DNA of 64,000 bases, taken from the NCBI GenBank assembly GCA_008729055.1, contig SDUX01000010.1:1751090-1815089 (forward strand). Reading direction: 5' to 3'. The position numbers were made by a program, and so were the translations under genes. The notes beneath the pieces are model-generated. The model had not been told where the DNA came from. It did not search any database and worked only from the letters and a program-made list of their open reading frames with translations. Below, piece by piece: positions 54,701 to 64,000 of this stretch. Numbering within the stretch: the stretch's first letter is position 1; each line of letters opens with the position of its first letter. The DNA is from Pyropia haitanensis (taxonomy: Eukaryota; Rhodophyta; Bangiophyceae; Bangiales; Bangiaceae).

Positions 54701-55542
54701 CGCCACGGAGGAGTGGGTGATGCACGAGATTGACAAGGGGTCGATTGGGGGGGGGGGGCGTTCGCTGCCGCGCCGGGCGGCAGGCCCTACCAGACGTGTC
54801 GGACGCCCGAGCAGTGCGAGGCGCTGCTACATACACTCAAGGTTGACGCGTGGCTGAGTGACGGGCCGCTGCTGGTGGTATGTGGCGTCTGTGACGGCAT
54901 GGAGGGGAGCGGGGAGTGGGTGGTGCGGCAGTCTGGTATGCCTGTCCGCGCCTACATGCATTGGCGACGGAGCCGGTGCGGTTGGGTTACTGGTCCGCTT
55001 CACAGGGGTGTCTTGTTGTTCCACAGGTGTCCCGGCTCCATCGTCGCCGTGCTGCTGCTGACTCTCGCATGCCTCGTCGCTTCTGTTCTGCTTGCTTGTT
55101 TTCCTTTTCCCTCGTTGAGCATCTGCGCTGTTCTTCCTGTCTGTTGCTCTTGGTGCTCTTCTTCTTTTTGCTCTGTGTGTACTCGCCCCACTCCCCTCCC
55201 CACTCCCCGCAGTACCGAGCTGGCACCACCTCGTGTGAATTGTCCGTCCTTCCCGTCAAGCTATCGTCCGAAGGCTTTGGCTTTGCTCTCCCGTCGTCCG
55301 CCCACGAGTCGGTGCTGCGGGAGCTCAACACGGCGATCTTGCAGCTGTCCGAGAGGGGTCTGCTGGCCAAGCTCGAGTCCACCTACTTTGTGGAAGACTG
55401 TTTGGACGAGGGCGACGGCGGCGTCGTCGGTGGCGAGTCCGTCACCTCGCACACCATCGCCGAGCTGAGCGGCCTATTCATCCTGCTGGGCGTCCTCATG
55501 GCGGGGGCGGTGCTCATACGCTTCATGCGATGGTACTGGTAG
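51702..55542 (+). CDS. Ionotropic glutamate receptor-like protein, one intron, one frame break
   Basis: Ligand-gated channel homologue of plant GLR and animal iGluR. The ATG at 51702 is followed by a basic stretch and a hydrophobic Ala-rich segment (possible signal peptide; MAWTLTPAAVA at 51864 is an alternative start). An ANF-receptor-type domain follows (about 51930-53700: HGIVGPFTSAVASGLAPVVS, RVGILYSTDVYGEGG). S1 starts near 53815 (HPLRVIVKPLSPF) and has FDMAIGAVCITSARAANLSF, whose Arg aligns with the ligand-binding Arg. M1 lies at about 54325-54396. The pore region with LWHAAMVGVGGRQF precedes M3, whose AYTAELGAFLS matches the SYTANLAAF gate. S2 continues through a run of 12 G (54747-54758), where the frame changes by the equivalent of one missing base, then across the intron to GLLAKLESTYF. 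M4 is LFILLGVLMAGAVLIRF near the end. Topology is complete. Ligand and ion selectivity are unknown. Confidence 0.9.
54878..55212 (+). other. Intron of the glutamate-receptor-like gene (335 bp)
   Basis: Donor CTGGTG|GTATGT, acceptor CCCCGCAG|TACCGA after a pyrimidine-rich stretch. Splicing joins SDGPLLV to YRAGTTSCELSVLPV in phase 0, restoring the S2 lobe alignment. The intron is T-richer than the exons. Confidence 0.88.
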
Positions 55543-56251
55543 GGGGTCCTGACGGGTGCCACGCGCGGGCTGTGTGGTCGGGTGTGGTTGGCGTCGCGAT
55601 CAAGGGCCCAAGCCGCCGCGGCGACGGTCTGGTTGCCCACGGCTGCGGAGCGTCGCGGACCCTAAAGCACCCTGCTCTCTATACGGCGCGGTCCATAAAG
55701 CCCGTCCCCCCCGACCTCTTATGACCAAACCCCCCCGTCTGACGTTTTCCCGTCCCCGCTCGGCCCGCACACTGTCCAGAGCCGGCATCAGCGTCGCGAC
55801 CCCCCGTTCAAGGCAGAGGTCCCGTCCCTCTCCTCACCCGGCAATGGGGCCCGTCTCTCTCTATGAACGGTTGGGCGTGGCAGCAGCGGCGGACGCAGGC
55901 TTGCCGTGTCCCCACTGCCGACGGTGCACCCAGTGCGCCCATCCTTTGTTACCCAGACACCGCACATGAGACACGGCTGCTTGCATGTTCGACACGACTA
56001 CTTCTAGCTATAACACGTGCGTCGATGGGTATCGTAGCGCCGCGACGGGTCCCCCGGTGCCAGCATGTCGTTCGGAAAACCTCCCCCCCGCACTCTCGGG
56101 GTGAGCGCCCCACGTGCCCGCATGACAATGACAGCCACCGACAACGACACCAGATGTTAAGCGCCGCTACGATCACCCTCGCCGTCCACACGACCGATTG
56201 ATGGCCGTGGCAGCAGCAAAGGGGGGGGAAAGGCGGGCGCCGGAGCCGCCC
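55543..56251. other. Convergent intergenic region
   Basis: Mixed composition, between the stop of the receptor gene and the stop of the minus-strand gene. No coding region, RNA gene or T tract is clear. Confidence 0.5.
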
Positions 56252-57073
56252 TCACTCCACATCGGTGCACGGCACTTCACCGATGGGTGGCAGCGACGGG
56301 ACGGTGCTGTCGAGCGACGCGCAGCTGCTGCGGATGATGGCCTTCTCCTCGAGGAGCGCCAGGTTCCGAAAGTTGTCCCGCCGATAGCCGACGCCGCCAA
56401 ACAGCTCGCCCTCCGCGCCACCAAGCGACAGCGGGCTCCCGTACACGCGCAGCTCCGCCGCGGGCGGCCCCTGCGCCGGCTGCCCGCCCGGCCCGCCGTC
56501 GGTGGCGCCCGGCGGCGCCGCGAGCGGGCTGCCGCTGCCGCCGCAGCCGCCGCCGTCGGCTGCCGCCGCTGCCGTGTCGGCCGCCACGCCGTGGCCCCTC
56601 GCGTCGGTGCTTGTCGACCGGCGGCCGGCGGCGGGGGACACGCGCGGCTCCCCGCCGCTCGAGCGACCCAGCTCCACGCTCCGCCCGCGGTGCGTGCCGA
56701 CGCGGCCTTGCTCAAAGGTGCTCGGTTGCCGCTCGTTGCTTCCGCGGGCGGACCTCTGGCCCGGCGACGAGGCCGGCTCCGCACCCCTCGCCCCCGCCCC
56801 CCCCACGGGACCCCCCCACGCGACGCTCCCCGACTCGACCGACGAGCTGGACTGGTTGGAGCGGCTCGTCGGCGTCCGCGCCATGCAGTTCTCAATCGGG
56901 CGCGGCGACACGCGGCGGCTGCGGTCCTCGCGGCTAAAGTCGCGGGGTGGGAGCTCCAGGCTCATGCGTGCAGGCAGGTAGTCACACAGCTCCCCGTCCT
57001 CCTCGTCCCACTCGGCACCGCCGCAACCCCCGCCGCCGCCGTCGCCGCCGCCGCCGCCGCGGCAGCGGCCACC

Positions 57074-57126
<53 letters not shown>

Positions 57127-57706
57127 GACCACCGTTGCCATTCTGCCCCAGCCTGGTGGTCGTGGCACGCCGCTGCAGCCGCCCCGCGACGGTCGTGGTG
57201 AACATGGATTCCGGGCGCAGGCGCCCGCGGCCGCGAGGACGGCGGGAGGGGCTGGGCGGTGGCGCCACCGCCGCCACCACCGCCGCCGCCTCATCGAGCG
57301 GGTCCGCCTCGGCCGCCGCCGTGGCCGGGAGTGGCAAGGGGGGAGGGCTCCCCCGCCGCGGCACGCCACCCGCCCCCGCCGCGACCACAGCAGCGGCAGC
57401 CGCACCGGCGGGCACGGCGGCCGGCACGCTCGACGAGTGCCCCGCCGCGCGGCCGCCACTGTCGCCGACGCCGACGCCGCCGCTGCTGCCGCCGCTGCTG
57501 CCATTACCGCTGGCACCGCCGCCAAAAGCGCCGTCGCACGCGGGGCCTCCGCCCGCCGACGCGCCAGACCGTTTCGTACCGCCCTTCAACGCCGAAATCG
57601 CAGCCTTGGCCAGCAGCACGCCGCGGCTGCGCGTCTTGTCCCGCAAAGATGAAGAGGACGAGCTGGTGTCATCGAACTTGCTCAACGCGGCCTTGGCTGC
57701 CTCCAT
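56252..57706 (-). CDS. Hypothetical Ser/Gly-rich disordered protein
   Basis: A 484-residue open frame, not recognised. It starts MEAAKAALSKFDDTSSSSSS and continues LRDKTRSRGVLLAKAAISALKGG, a possible amphipathic helix. The middle has an Arg-rich segment (RRPRGRGRLRPESMFTTT) and a poly-Gly run (plus strand about 57010-57130). Then follow an acidic patch (EWDEEDGELCDYLP) and many Ser/Arg sites such as RRVSPRP, SRSNQSSSSVESG and RGRSVELGRSSGG. The end, GGVGYRRDNFRNLALLEEKA to LPPIGEVPCTDVE, looks ordered. Such repeated Arg-x-x-Ser sites suggest regulation by kinases. No catalytic domain or membrane segment is visible. The frame stays intact through long repeats, which supports real coding. The frame also stays open upstream of this ATG; a C tract and GACAG just before the ATG could be a splice acceptor. 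Confidence 0.6.
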
Positions 57707-60181
57707 GCTGCTGTCGGGGGGGGGGGGGGGGAGGGCGTCAAGGGGCGCGGCCGACGGTCGCGGGAGAGAGCAGCACAGAGAGAATCCCGGGGAAGAAGCC
57801 GCCTCCACCGCACAGCGGCTGCCGAGGAGGCTACCACAGTCACAGCCCGACGGAGAACGACGACGAGGGGTAAGCACACAGACGCGGACACGCACGCGGC
57901 TGTGGACGAGGCCAGGAGCGGCGCGCCGGCGGGTGTTCATCCACCGCCTCTTACGTCCATTGTAAGGCCGTTGCGGCCGACAGCTGCCGGGCCCCTGGAC
58001 GAAGCGCAGCGGCAGCGGTCGACGCGGCCATTGCGCGCCCTGGGGTGAGCACGCCCCCAGGCCACCCGGCGGGGACGCAGGCAGTGGTTGAATAATGCGC
58101 CCGCGCTGCGCCGGCGCCACTTGCCTCGTGCAGGTGCGCATGGGCGCGGCGCAGCCACGACCGCCGCTCGGCGCGTTCCCCGTCGGAGGCCGCTCCCCGA
58201 CCCACCACCCCCCCTCACCACTCATTCGTGCAGGTCGGAGCTCGCCAAGTACTTCAGCTCTCCCCTCTTTAGACCGTCACCCACCAGTGCCCACGCGGAG
58301 GTAGAAGGCTTACCACCGATCCTCGTTGCGTTGTTGGTCGGGCAGTCGTCGGCCTGTATCTGCAAGACCTGACCTCCATGGTGGTAAGAAAAGTACGCGC
58401 AAGTCAGAGTTGTTCACATCAATTAACCAGATATACAAGAAGATCAATGACGCACTCGTGCGAACCTTTTTCGTGTAGGGGCTACTTCGAGTACATTGAT
58501 CCCGAGTCAGCACGACACCGCCGCCACATGTCATGATGCGTACACTGCCGCGAACGGATGGATTGACACCCTGCTACTTGTTTCGTTGCCTGGGGCACGA
58601 GTGGGACGTCGGACTGGACGGCGCCGCGGTCGTCCGTCCCGCGTCCCACCCCAGCCAGCAGCTGGCCGCCGGCCCGCGGCCACACCGCCTTGGCTGGCGC
58701 CGCCGTCGCGTCGTCGCGGGGCGGACGCCGGCCGCGGTGGGCACCCAGCTCGCGCCGCTGATTGGCCACACCCCGTTTTCGCGCCACCAAACGCTCGTCT
58801 GTCATACTCGCAACACCGGCGTTCTCCTCCCCTTTGGTGCTGTTGAGTATGAGGCCCCCATGGGGACGGCGGAGGCCAGTGTTTCAAAGGGGCGGGACGG
58901 GCGGGCCCCGCTCGAGAGGGGGTATGTGTTTGCTGTTGGATAGACGGGAGGCGCTTGGTCGCCGCGCCGCCAGACGGGCAGCGGACCACCACCGCGGCAG
59001 CCGCGTCGGGCTCCGGCGTTGGGCGGGGTTGGGGCAAGCGAGGTCTGTGTCGGGCCCCACTCCACCGTCAGGGCGAGGGGCGGCGACTACGCAAGCAGCG
59101 GCGCCTGCTGGGACGCGGGACGGGCCTGACGTGTCGGCGCGCGAGCGGGGTGGGAGCGCGGGAAGGGGCAGTCGCGGCGGCCGACGCCGCGCCCGACAGT
59201 GGCGTGGGTGGGGGGGGGGGCGCGCACAACCTCAATCCGCGGCGCGCACGCGCCACTCTTCGCGTCTGCCCGCGGTACGAGCTGCCACCCTGCACCACCC
59301 GCATTGGGGGTTGGGTGGATGGCGGAGCCCAGTCCCCCCAGCCCCCATCCGCCTCCCCCCGCCGTAGGGGCCGCGGCGGTTGTGCTGTGGTTGGCGAGCC
59401 CCCTCGCTGGCCGCGGGGGCCGCCGGCCACGCGTCGCGGGGGGGGGGCTGGCGCCGCCGCCGCGGGGAGCCGCCGCCCAGCTGGCGGGATCCCACCCCGC
59501 CCCTCCGATCCCCCCCCCAACGGGTGGTGACCAAGGCACACCTCCAACACCCGTCGGCGGCGGCCGCCATACCATCCAGCGACGGGGCGGCCGCCACGCT
59601 GCTGCTTCCAATCCACCCCCTCCCCTCGTCTCCCGCCTCCCACTCGGGGCCGAGGGCGTCGTCCCCGCAGGCACACCGATTGGAAGGCACGCGCCGGGAC
59701 ACCCGGGTGTTGACAGCGCCGGGGCGGCCCGCGTTCGGGGGCCCGTCGTGGTGGGGGGGGGGTGGCGGGAGGGAGGCTGCCTCCCGCGGCCGGGAGTACG
59801 ACGAGTATGACGATCCCCGCCCCCGCAGCGGCTGCGCCCCGCCCGCTCATCAGCTGCCTCGGCCGCCACCGCCGCCCCCGTCTGCGTCGCAGCGTCCGCC
59901 GGCGGCGCACGTACGCACCAGACTGGGGAGTGACGCAACCGGTAAAAGGTCGTCACGGCGCACCGAGCCGACGGCACGCCCCCGCCCGCCGTCGCGGACC
60001 GTGCCCCCCTACCACCCCCCCACCCCCCCCTCCTTTCCCCCTTCATCTGCCCTCCGCCCCCTGCCTCTCGTCCCCCGCCCGCCCTCTACCCCCCGCCACA
60101 GCACGAACGCTCCCCCGCAGAAGCATCGCGAACCCCAGTCGGCCTTGAGCAGACGACGCTGGTGGCTGGTGCGTGCCAAGC
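57707..60181. other. Divergent intergenic region
   Basis: About 2.5 kb between two divergent starts. 58.3-58.55 kb is AT-richer; the rest is mixed to GC-rich. Several open frames of 150-300 codons on both strands overlap with no conserved features and are not called. CCAAT-type motifs occur (for example GATTGGCC near 58760) but cannot be assigned. Confidence 0.45.
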
Positions 60182-60397
60182 ATGGCCGCCCACCGGCTGC
60201 TGCTGCCACCGTCGCTGGGGTGGTGGGCGGGCGCCCCCCCCCCCTCCCCCGCGCCACCACTGTCCCCCCTAGCGACGCTGACCTTCCTCCTGCCGGCCGC
60301 CGACGTGGCGTCGCCGCCCCCGTCGCCGGCGGGCTGGTCGTGGCCGCCCGTGTCGCCCTTGTGCTCCTCATCATCGCTGACGGACGCGGCGGGCGCG

Positions 60398-60430
<33 letters not shown>

Positions 60431-61672
60431 ACTGCTGCTGTGGGCATCCCAGCGGCGCACGGCGCCGCCGCCGACGAGGACGCTACCGACGCGCTGATGG
60501 CGTCGGTGATGGACCTGGGCCTGCCGCTCCCCCCTCCACCCCTGTCGCCATCGCTGCTGGCGGCGGCGGCGCCGCTGGCGCCAATCCCCCCCCCACGGTC
60601 TCCGCTGCCGCCCCCATCACCACCACCACCGCCACTACCACCACCGCCACCGCCGCCGCCACGACCCGTGCTGCGGCTGCCACCGCCCCCGCCACTGCCA
60701 CCGCCCCCTCCGCCGCTGCCGCCTCCGCCACCGCCGCTGCCTGCAGCACTACACGCAGCGTCGACAGCGGTAGACCTGCCGTGGGTGGCGGCGGCGTCTG
60801 CAGTGGCCGCCGCCACCAACGAGGCGCCGTCCCCCCCGCCACTGCAGGTGGTCTTCCTGGATGAGGCGGACGCGGCGGCGGGGCCGTCGGCCGTCGCCAC
60901 CCCTCTGCCGCCGCCCCCCCCCGCGTCATGCGTGTCGTCCAACACGAGTCCGACAGCAGAGGCGCCCGCCGATCGAGGTACGTGGGGTAGGAGAGGTGAG
61001 GGGGTGGGGGGGCGGTGGGGCGGGTGAAGGGGGGGTGACTGGGGACGCCCCGCTCCCTGGTGACGTCGCTTGACGGGCGTGTTCCCCGTCGGGGTTGCCG
61101 CCGCGTCTTCGCCTGGTCGCGGCTGCCGCGCTGCGCAGCCGGGGTGCTGTTCGCGGCTCACTCACCGCGCCCCACCCGCTCGTCCGCGGCCACGCTCGCT
61201 TGGCCTTGCCGCTGCACGCGCCGGTCCCCCCCCCCCCCCCCCCCCCCCTCCCCTTGCGCCCATTTCCTCCCCTCTTCCCGCTGCCGCCAGTGGTCGTTGC
61301 CGCCACCCTCCCCCGACCCAGGGCGGCACGCGCCGCCAGCGCCCGCCGGCCGAAGCGGCGGGGGTTTCCAACGAGCGGCCACACCGCTGCGGCGGCGGCG
61401 ACAGCGGCGGCGGTGGCCGCCGGCGGAGACAGCGGCGACGGCGGCGGCGGCGGCAGTGGCGACGCGCCCCGTACCCGTCGTCGGCCGCGGCCGGCAGGCG
61501 GCCCGCCGCCGACGCCGCCGCCGCCATTGCCGCCGCCGTCCCCGTCGACGCCGCGTCGCGCTGCCAAGCGGCCACGCCGGCAGCCGCCGGCGGCCGCTGC
61601 GGCGGCCGGCGCCGACACCTCCCTCGCGGCGGTGGCGAGGCCGCCGCCGCCGCGCCCCCCGTCCTCGCGCCT

Positions 61673-61714
<42 letters not shown>

Positions 61715-62099
61715 CGCCCCTCCCGCGCGGCGGCGACCGGCACCGTCACGCCCACTGCCGCCGCTGTCGCCCGTGTCGGCGGCGGGCCACCCCACTGGCA
61801 GCGGCGGTGACGGCACCGCCGCCGCCGTGGCCGTCTGGGGACCCGCCGCGGCGGCCGCCGTCGACGGCGCGGGCGGGGGAGCGGCGGCGGTGGCGGCGGC
61901 GACGGCGGCGGCTGCGGCGGCGTGGCCGCCCGTGTCAGCCGAGCTGCGGTCGCGGCTGGCGCCGCTGATGGGCGCGCCCGCCACGGGCGCGGGCGGCCTG
62001 CGCGGGCCGGCCGCGCCAGGGGGGGTGGGGGGGGGGGGGGCGCGGGCGGCGTCGCGGGTGTGGCGGCGGCTGCGGGTGCGGGCGGCGGTGGTGGTGTAG
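60182..62099 (+). CDS. Hypothetical Pro/Ala-rich protein with one intron
   Basis: Not recognised. Exon 1 (60182-60977) starts MAAHRLLLPPSLGWWAG and has DEDATDALMASVMDLGLPL, a long Pro run and LQVVFLDEADAAAG. Exon 2 (61291-62099) begins with VVVAATLPRPR, has a basic patch RRPKRRGF and RRAAKRPRRQPP that could serve as nuclear localisation signals, then Pro- and Ala-rich sequence, and ends SAELRSRLAPLMGAP to RVWRRLRVRAAVVV. The two exons join without frame conflict to give 534 residues. This consistency, rather than any domain, is the main support for the gene. The hydrophobic FLLPAAD segment near the N-terminus is too short for a membrane span. A nuclear role is only a guess from the basic patches. 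Confidence 0.5.
60978..61290 (+). other. Probable intron of the Pro/Ala-rich gene (313 bp)
   Basis: Donor GATCGAG|GTACGT; acceptor GCTGCCGCCAG|TGGTCG after a long C/T tract. The exon phases match (one base before, two after). The upstream frame meets a stop shortly inside the intron. Confidence 0.6.
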
Positions 62100-62641
62100 G
62101 CTGTGGGAAGAAAGCAGGGGTGGGCGGTGATGCGTCAACGCGCGCACTGTCACCCGCAGTGTCCCGCGCTGTGGGCGCACGACCATTGATACCGATCCGG
62201 AACACGCGGTGACTCGTTCTTTGTCCCAGAAATAGGTTGGCGTCTTTGTTTCGCGACGTACAATACAGCCGCGTCCTTGAGCCCTCCAGGGTGTACGCCA
62301 GAGTATCGGCGGGTGGCGAACGCAAGCGCCACGCGCTCACCGGCGCGCGCGCAACAAGGGCATCAACGACCCCCAACCGACAGACTTGGGTGGGTCTCCA
62401 ATGGGCGTGATCCCGTGCGGGCCAGAGGTGCACGCCCGTTGCCCGCACGCGCCCCCACCAGGAAGGCCCACATCGGCCGCGGGAGACCGCGTCCTCCCCG
62501 CTGGGAGCCACCCCTACACAACGTCTGTTCATGGGCACCGCGAGAGGACATTCACACATACGCGGGCACATGTCGCACAAAATCGCACGCGCTCCCACAC
62601 GTACAGGTACAACTTGGATAGAGGGCGGCCGGCATATCCAC
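62100..62641. other. Convergent intergenic region
   Basis: Mixed-composition sequence between two convergent stops. No gene or obvious signal was found. Confidence 0.5.
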
Positions 62642-64000
62642 CTAGAGGTTCCGTCCCAGGTCGGCGAGCAACCGGCACACGGCGACGTTCCCCTCGACCA
62701 GCCCCTCACACGTGTAGCGGATGCCGTACTTGGCACAAAACGGCCGCAGGATGCGCGCCGCCGCCGGCAGCGAGTGCCGCGGCAGCGTCGGCCAGATGTG
62801 GTGCTCCACCTGGTAGCCGAGGCCGCCCGTAAACCAGTCGTTGAACAGCCCCGGCGTCACGTCGCGGGTCGTCCGCACCTGCAGCCGCACAAAGTCAGTG
62901 GCCGACACGTCCGCGTCGGTGAGCACCTCCATTGCGTTGTGGCCGACGGTAAAGACCACGCCAATGAGCAGGCCGCCCAGGCCCTGCGAAAGGCAGCAAA
63001 ACAGCACCCACAGGGACCAGCTGCCCGTGTACGTCGACAGGACGAGGAAGCCCACGTGGTGAATGACGAGGCCAATTGCCTCGGCGATCCGCATCCGCTG
63101 AGTCGAGCAGTAGACAGATGCGGGCTCGGCCTGGAAGAGCAGCGACTGGATGACCCACGACGTCCGCGCCATGCACAGGATGGGCCAGTAGAAGAACCAC
63201 TGATTGCGCATCAGCCACCGCGGAAGGGAACCGAGGTCCTCCCCCTCAATCAGCTTCTCGCTCCACAGCAGCACGGGGGTGGTGTGGATGTCGGGGTCGC
63301 CCCCAGAGAGGGCATCCACCACGTTGGGCACCGCGTGGTGGTGGTTGTGCTTGGTCTTCCACCACGAAACCGAAAAGCCCTGAAAGATGTTGCCAATCAG
63401 GATGCCGGCCGCGTTGCCAAACGCGCGGTTGCGAAACACCTGGTGGTGCAGAAAGTCGTGCGCCAGCCACCCACACTGCTGCCAGAACAGGGCGAGCAGC
63501 AACGCCGAAGCTACGACCCCGCCCAGCGACGACCCATACGCGCGCAGCAAGGCCACCGAGCTCGCCAGCAGTGACACGTTAAATGCCACCTTGTACGCGT
63601 AGTACAGCTTGGATGAGTCATACAACCGGAGCCGCTGGAGCTCTTGCCGCATCCCTACTACGTCCGCCAGGTACTCGGGCGACCGCACGCTGGTAGTGCC
63701 ATCAATAGACGGCCGGCCCGCCTTGGCCTCCTCCACCAGCTCACCCACGTACAGGCCCGGCAGGAGCTTGTACGAGTCAGTGTTTTGGTGAAAGGCCGCA
63801 AACACGTCCGTCGCGTCCTTGCCCGCCGCCGTTAGCACAATGTCACCGCCGGGGTGAACGGCGGAAAAGGCCGTCACGTCGTACACCTTGCCGCGGATGG
63901 AAATCCAAGCATCGCCGCGGGACGCGTGCTTGCGCAGCTCCGCCGCGTCCACTGGCCGGCCGTGGCCACGGAGGCGGCCGGTCAAATCGGCGAGGCCCGC
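62642..64000 (-). CDS. Cytochrome b5-fused front-end fatty acid desaturase (5' end cut by window edge)
   Basis: Membrane di-iron desaturase that introduces a double bond between an existing one and the carboxyl end of a fatty acid, as in polyunsaturated fatty acid synthesis in the ER. Order from the N-terminus: cytochrome b5 domain with ISIRGKVYDVTAFSAVHPGG, whose His in HPGG is a haem ligand (plus strand about 63847-63862); membrane segments; histidine box 1, HDFLHH (about 63447-63465); box 2, KHNHHH (about 63340-63357); and box 3, QVEHH, in GGLGYQVEHHIWPTLPRH (about 62795-62820). Gln in box 3 is typical of front-end enzymes of delta-5, delta-6 or delta-8 type; the position cannot be told from sequence. 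At least 450 codons are present and no ATG occurs before the edge, so the first residues lie outside the window. No intron or frame break is seen. Confidence 0.95.
   Translation of the reverse strand, partial: AGLADLTGRLRGHGRPVDAAELRKHASRGDAWISIRGKVYDVTAFSAVHPGGDIVLTAAGKDATDVFAAFHQNTDSYKLLPGLYVGELVEEAKAGRPSIDGTTSVRSPEYLADVVGMRQELQRLRLYDSSKLYYAYKVAFNVSLLASSVALLRAYGSSLGGVVASALLLALFWQQCGWLAHDFLHHQVFRNRAFGNAAGILIGNIFQGFSVSWWKTKHNHHHAVPNVVDALSGGDPDIHTTPVLLWSEKLIEGEDLGSLPRWLMRNQWFFYWPILCMARTSWVIQSLLFQAEPASVYCSTQRMRIAEAIGLVIHHVGFLVLSTYTGSWSLWVLFCCLSQGLGGLLIGVVFTVGHNAMEVLTDADVSATDFVRLQVRTTRDVTPGLFNDWFTGGLGYQVEHHIWPTLPRHSLPAAARILRPFCAKYGIRYTCEGLVEGNVAVCRLLADLGRNL

Noticed and set aside
58955..60046. 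Overlapping frames of 150-320 codons on both strands between divergent genes
   Set aside because: Several overlapping frames with equal claims and no motif; none is joined to a supported exon.
1..64000. tRNA, rRNA and CRISPR arrays
   Set aside because: No cloverleaf with a recognisable TTCRA arm, no rRNA core sequence and no regular spacer-repeat array was seen by eye. A tRNAscan or Rfam search would be decisive.

Overview
The window is eukaryotic nuclear DNA of extreme G+C content. Genes lie on both strands and are not in operons. Several proteins carry very long runs of Ala, Gly and Pro, and introns are scarce: three were found, each single in its gene, all GT-AG. This fits a bangiophyte red alga of the Porphyra/Pyropia kind best. 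That is an inference from composition, gene style and protein families; no rRNA or organelle marker is present to prove it.

Left part (1-27 kb): an NLR-like receptor with an N-terminal trypsin-like protease, an NB-ARC NTPase and TPR-like repeats (2169-5060); about 5 kb of GCC-rich low-complexity DNA; a giant XMAP215/MOR1 microtubule polymerase with five TOG domains (10213-18689); an unrecognised disordered protein (20517-22210); then two minus-strand genes, phosphopantetheine adenylyltransferase of CoA synthesis (23055-24146) and a PLP aminotransferase of the HisC/CobD type with one intron (25271-26817).

Middle (27-47 kb): a very long Sec16, the COPII exit-site scaffold, whose N-terminal half is made of tryptophan-centred repeats (27513-38596). 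A small unrecognised minus-strand gene converges on it (39207-39990). Next comes a region of more balanced composition that holds a large, decayed inverted duplication, two arms of about 1.26 kb meeting at position 43444.

Right part (47-64 kb): an oxysterol-binding-protein-related protein with a FFAT-like motif (47314-49368); an ionotropic glutamate receptor-like protein with one intron (51702-55542); two unrecognised disordered proteins (56252-57706 minus; 60182-62099 plus, one intron); and a cytochrome b5-fused front-end fatty acid desaturase cut by the right edge (62642-64000 minus).

The genes do not form one pathway. Sec16, the ORP and the desaturase would all act at or near the ER, and the NLR-like protein and the glutamate-receptor-like protein are both candidate sensors. 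A recurring technical feature is that six genes change reading frame at long G or C runs, and nearly every change equals one missing base. This suggests homopolymer under-calling in the assembly. Coordinates for those genes are given across the breaks.
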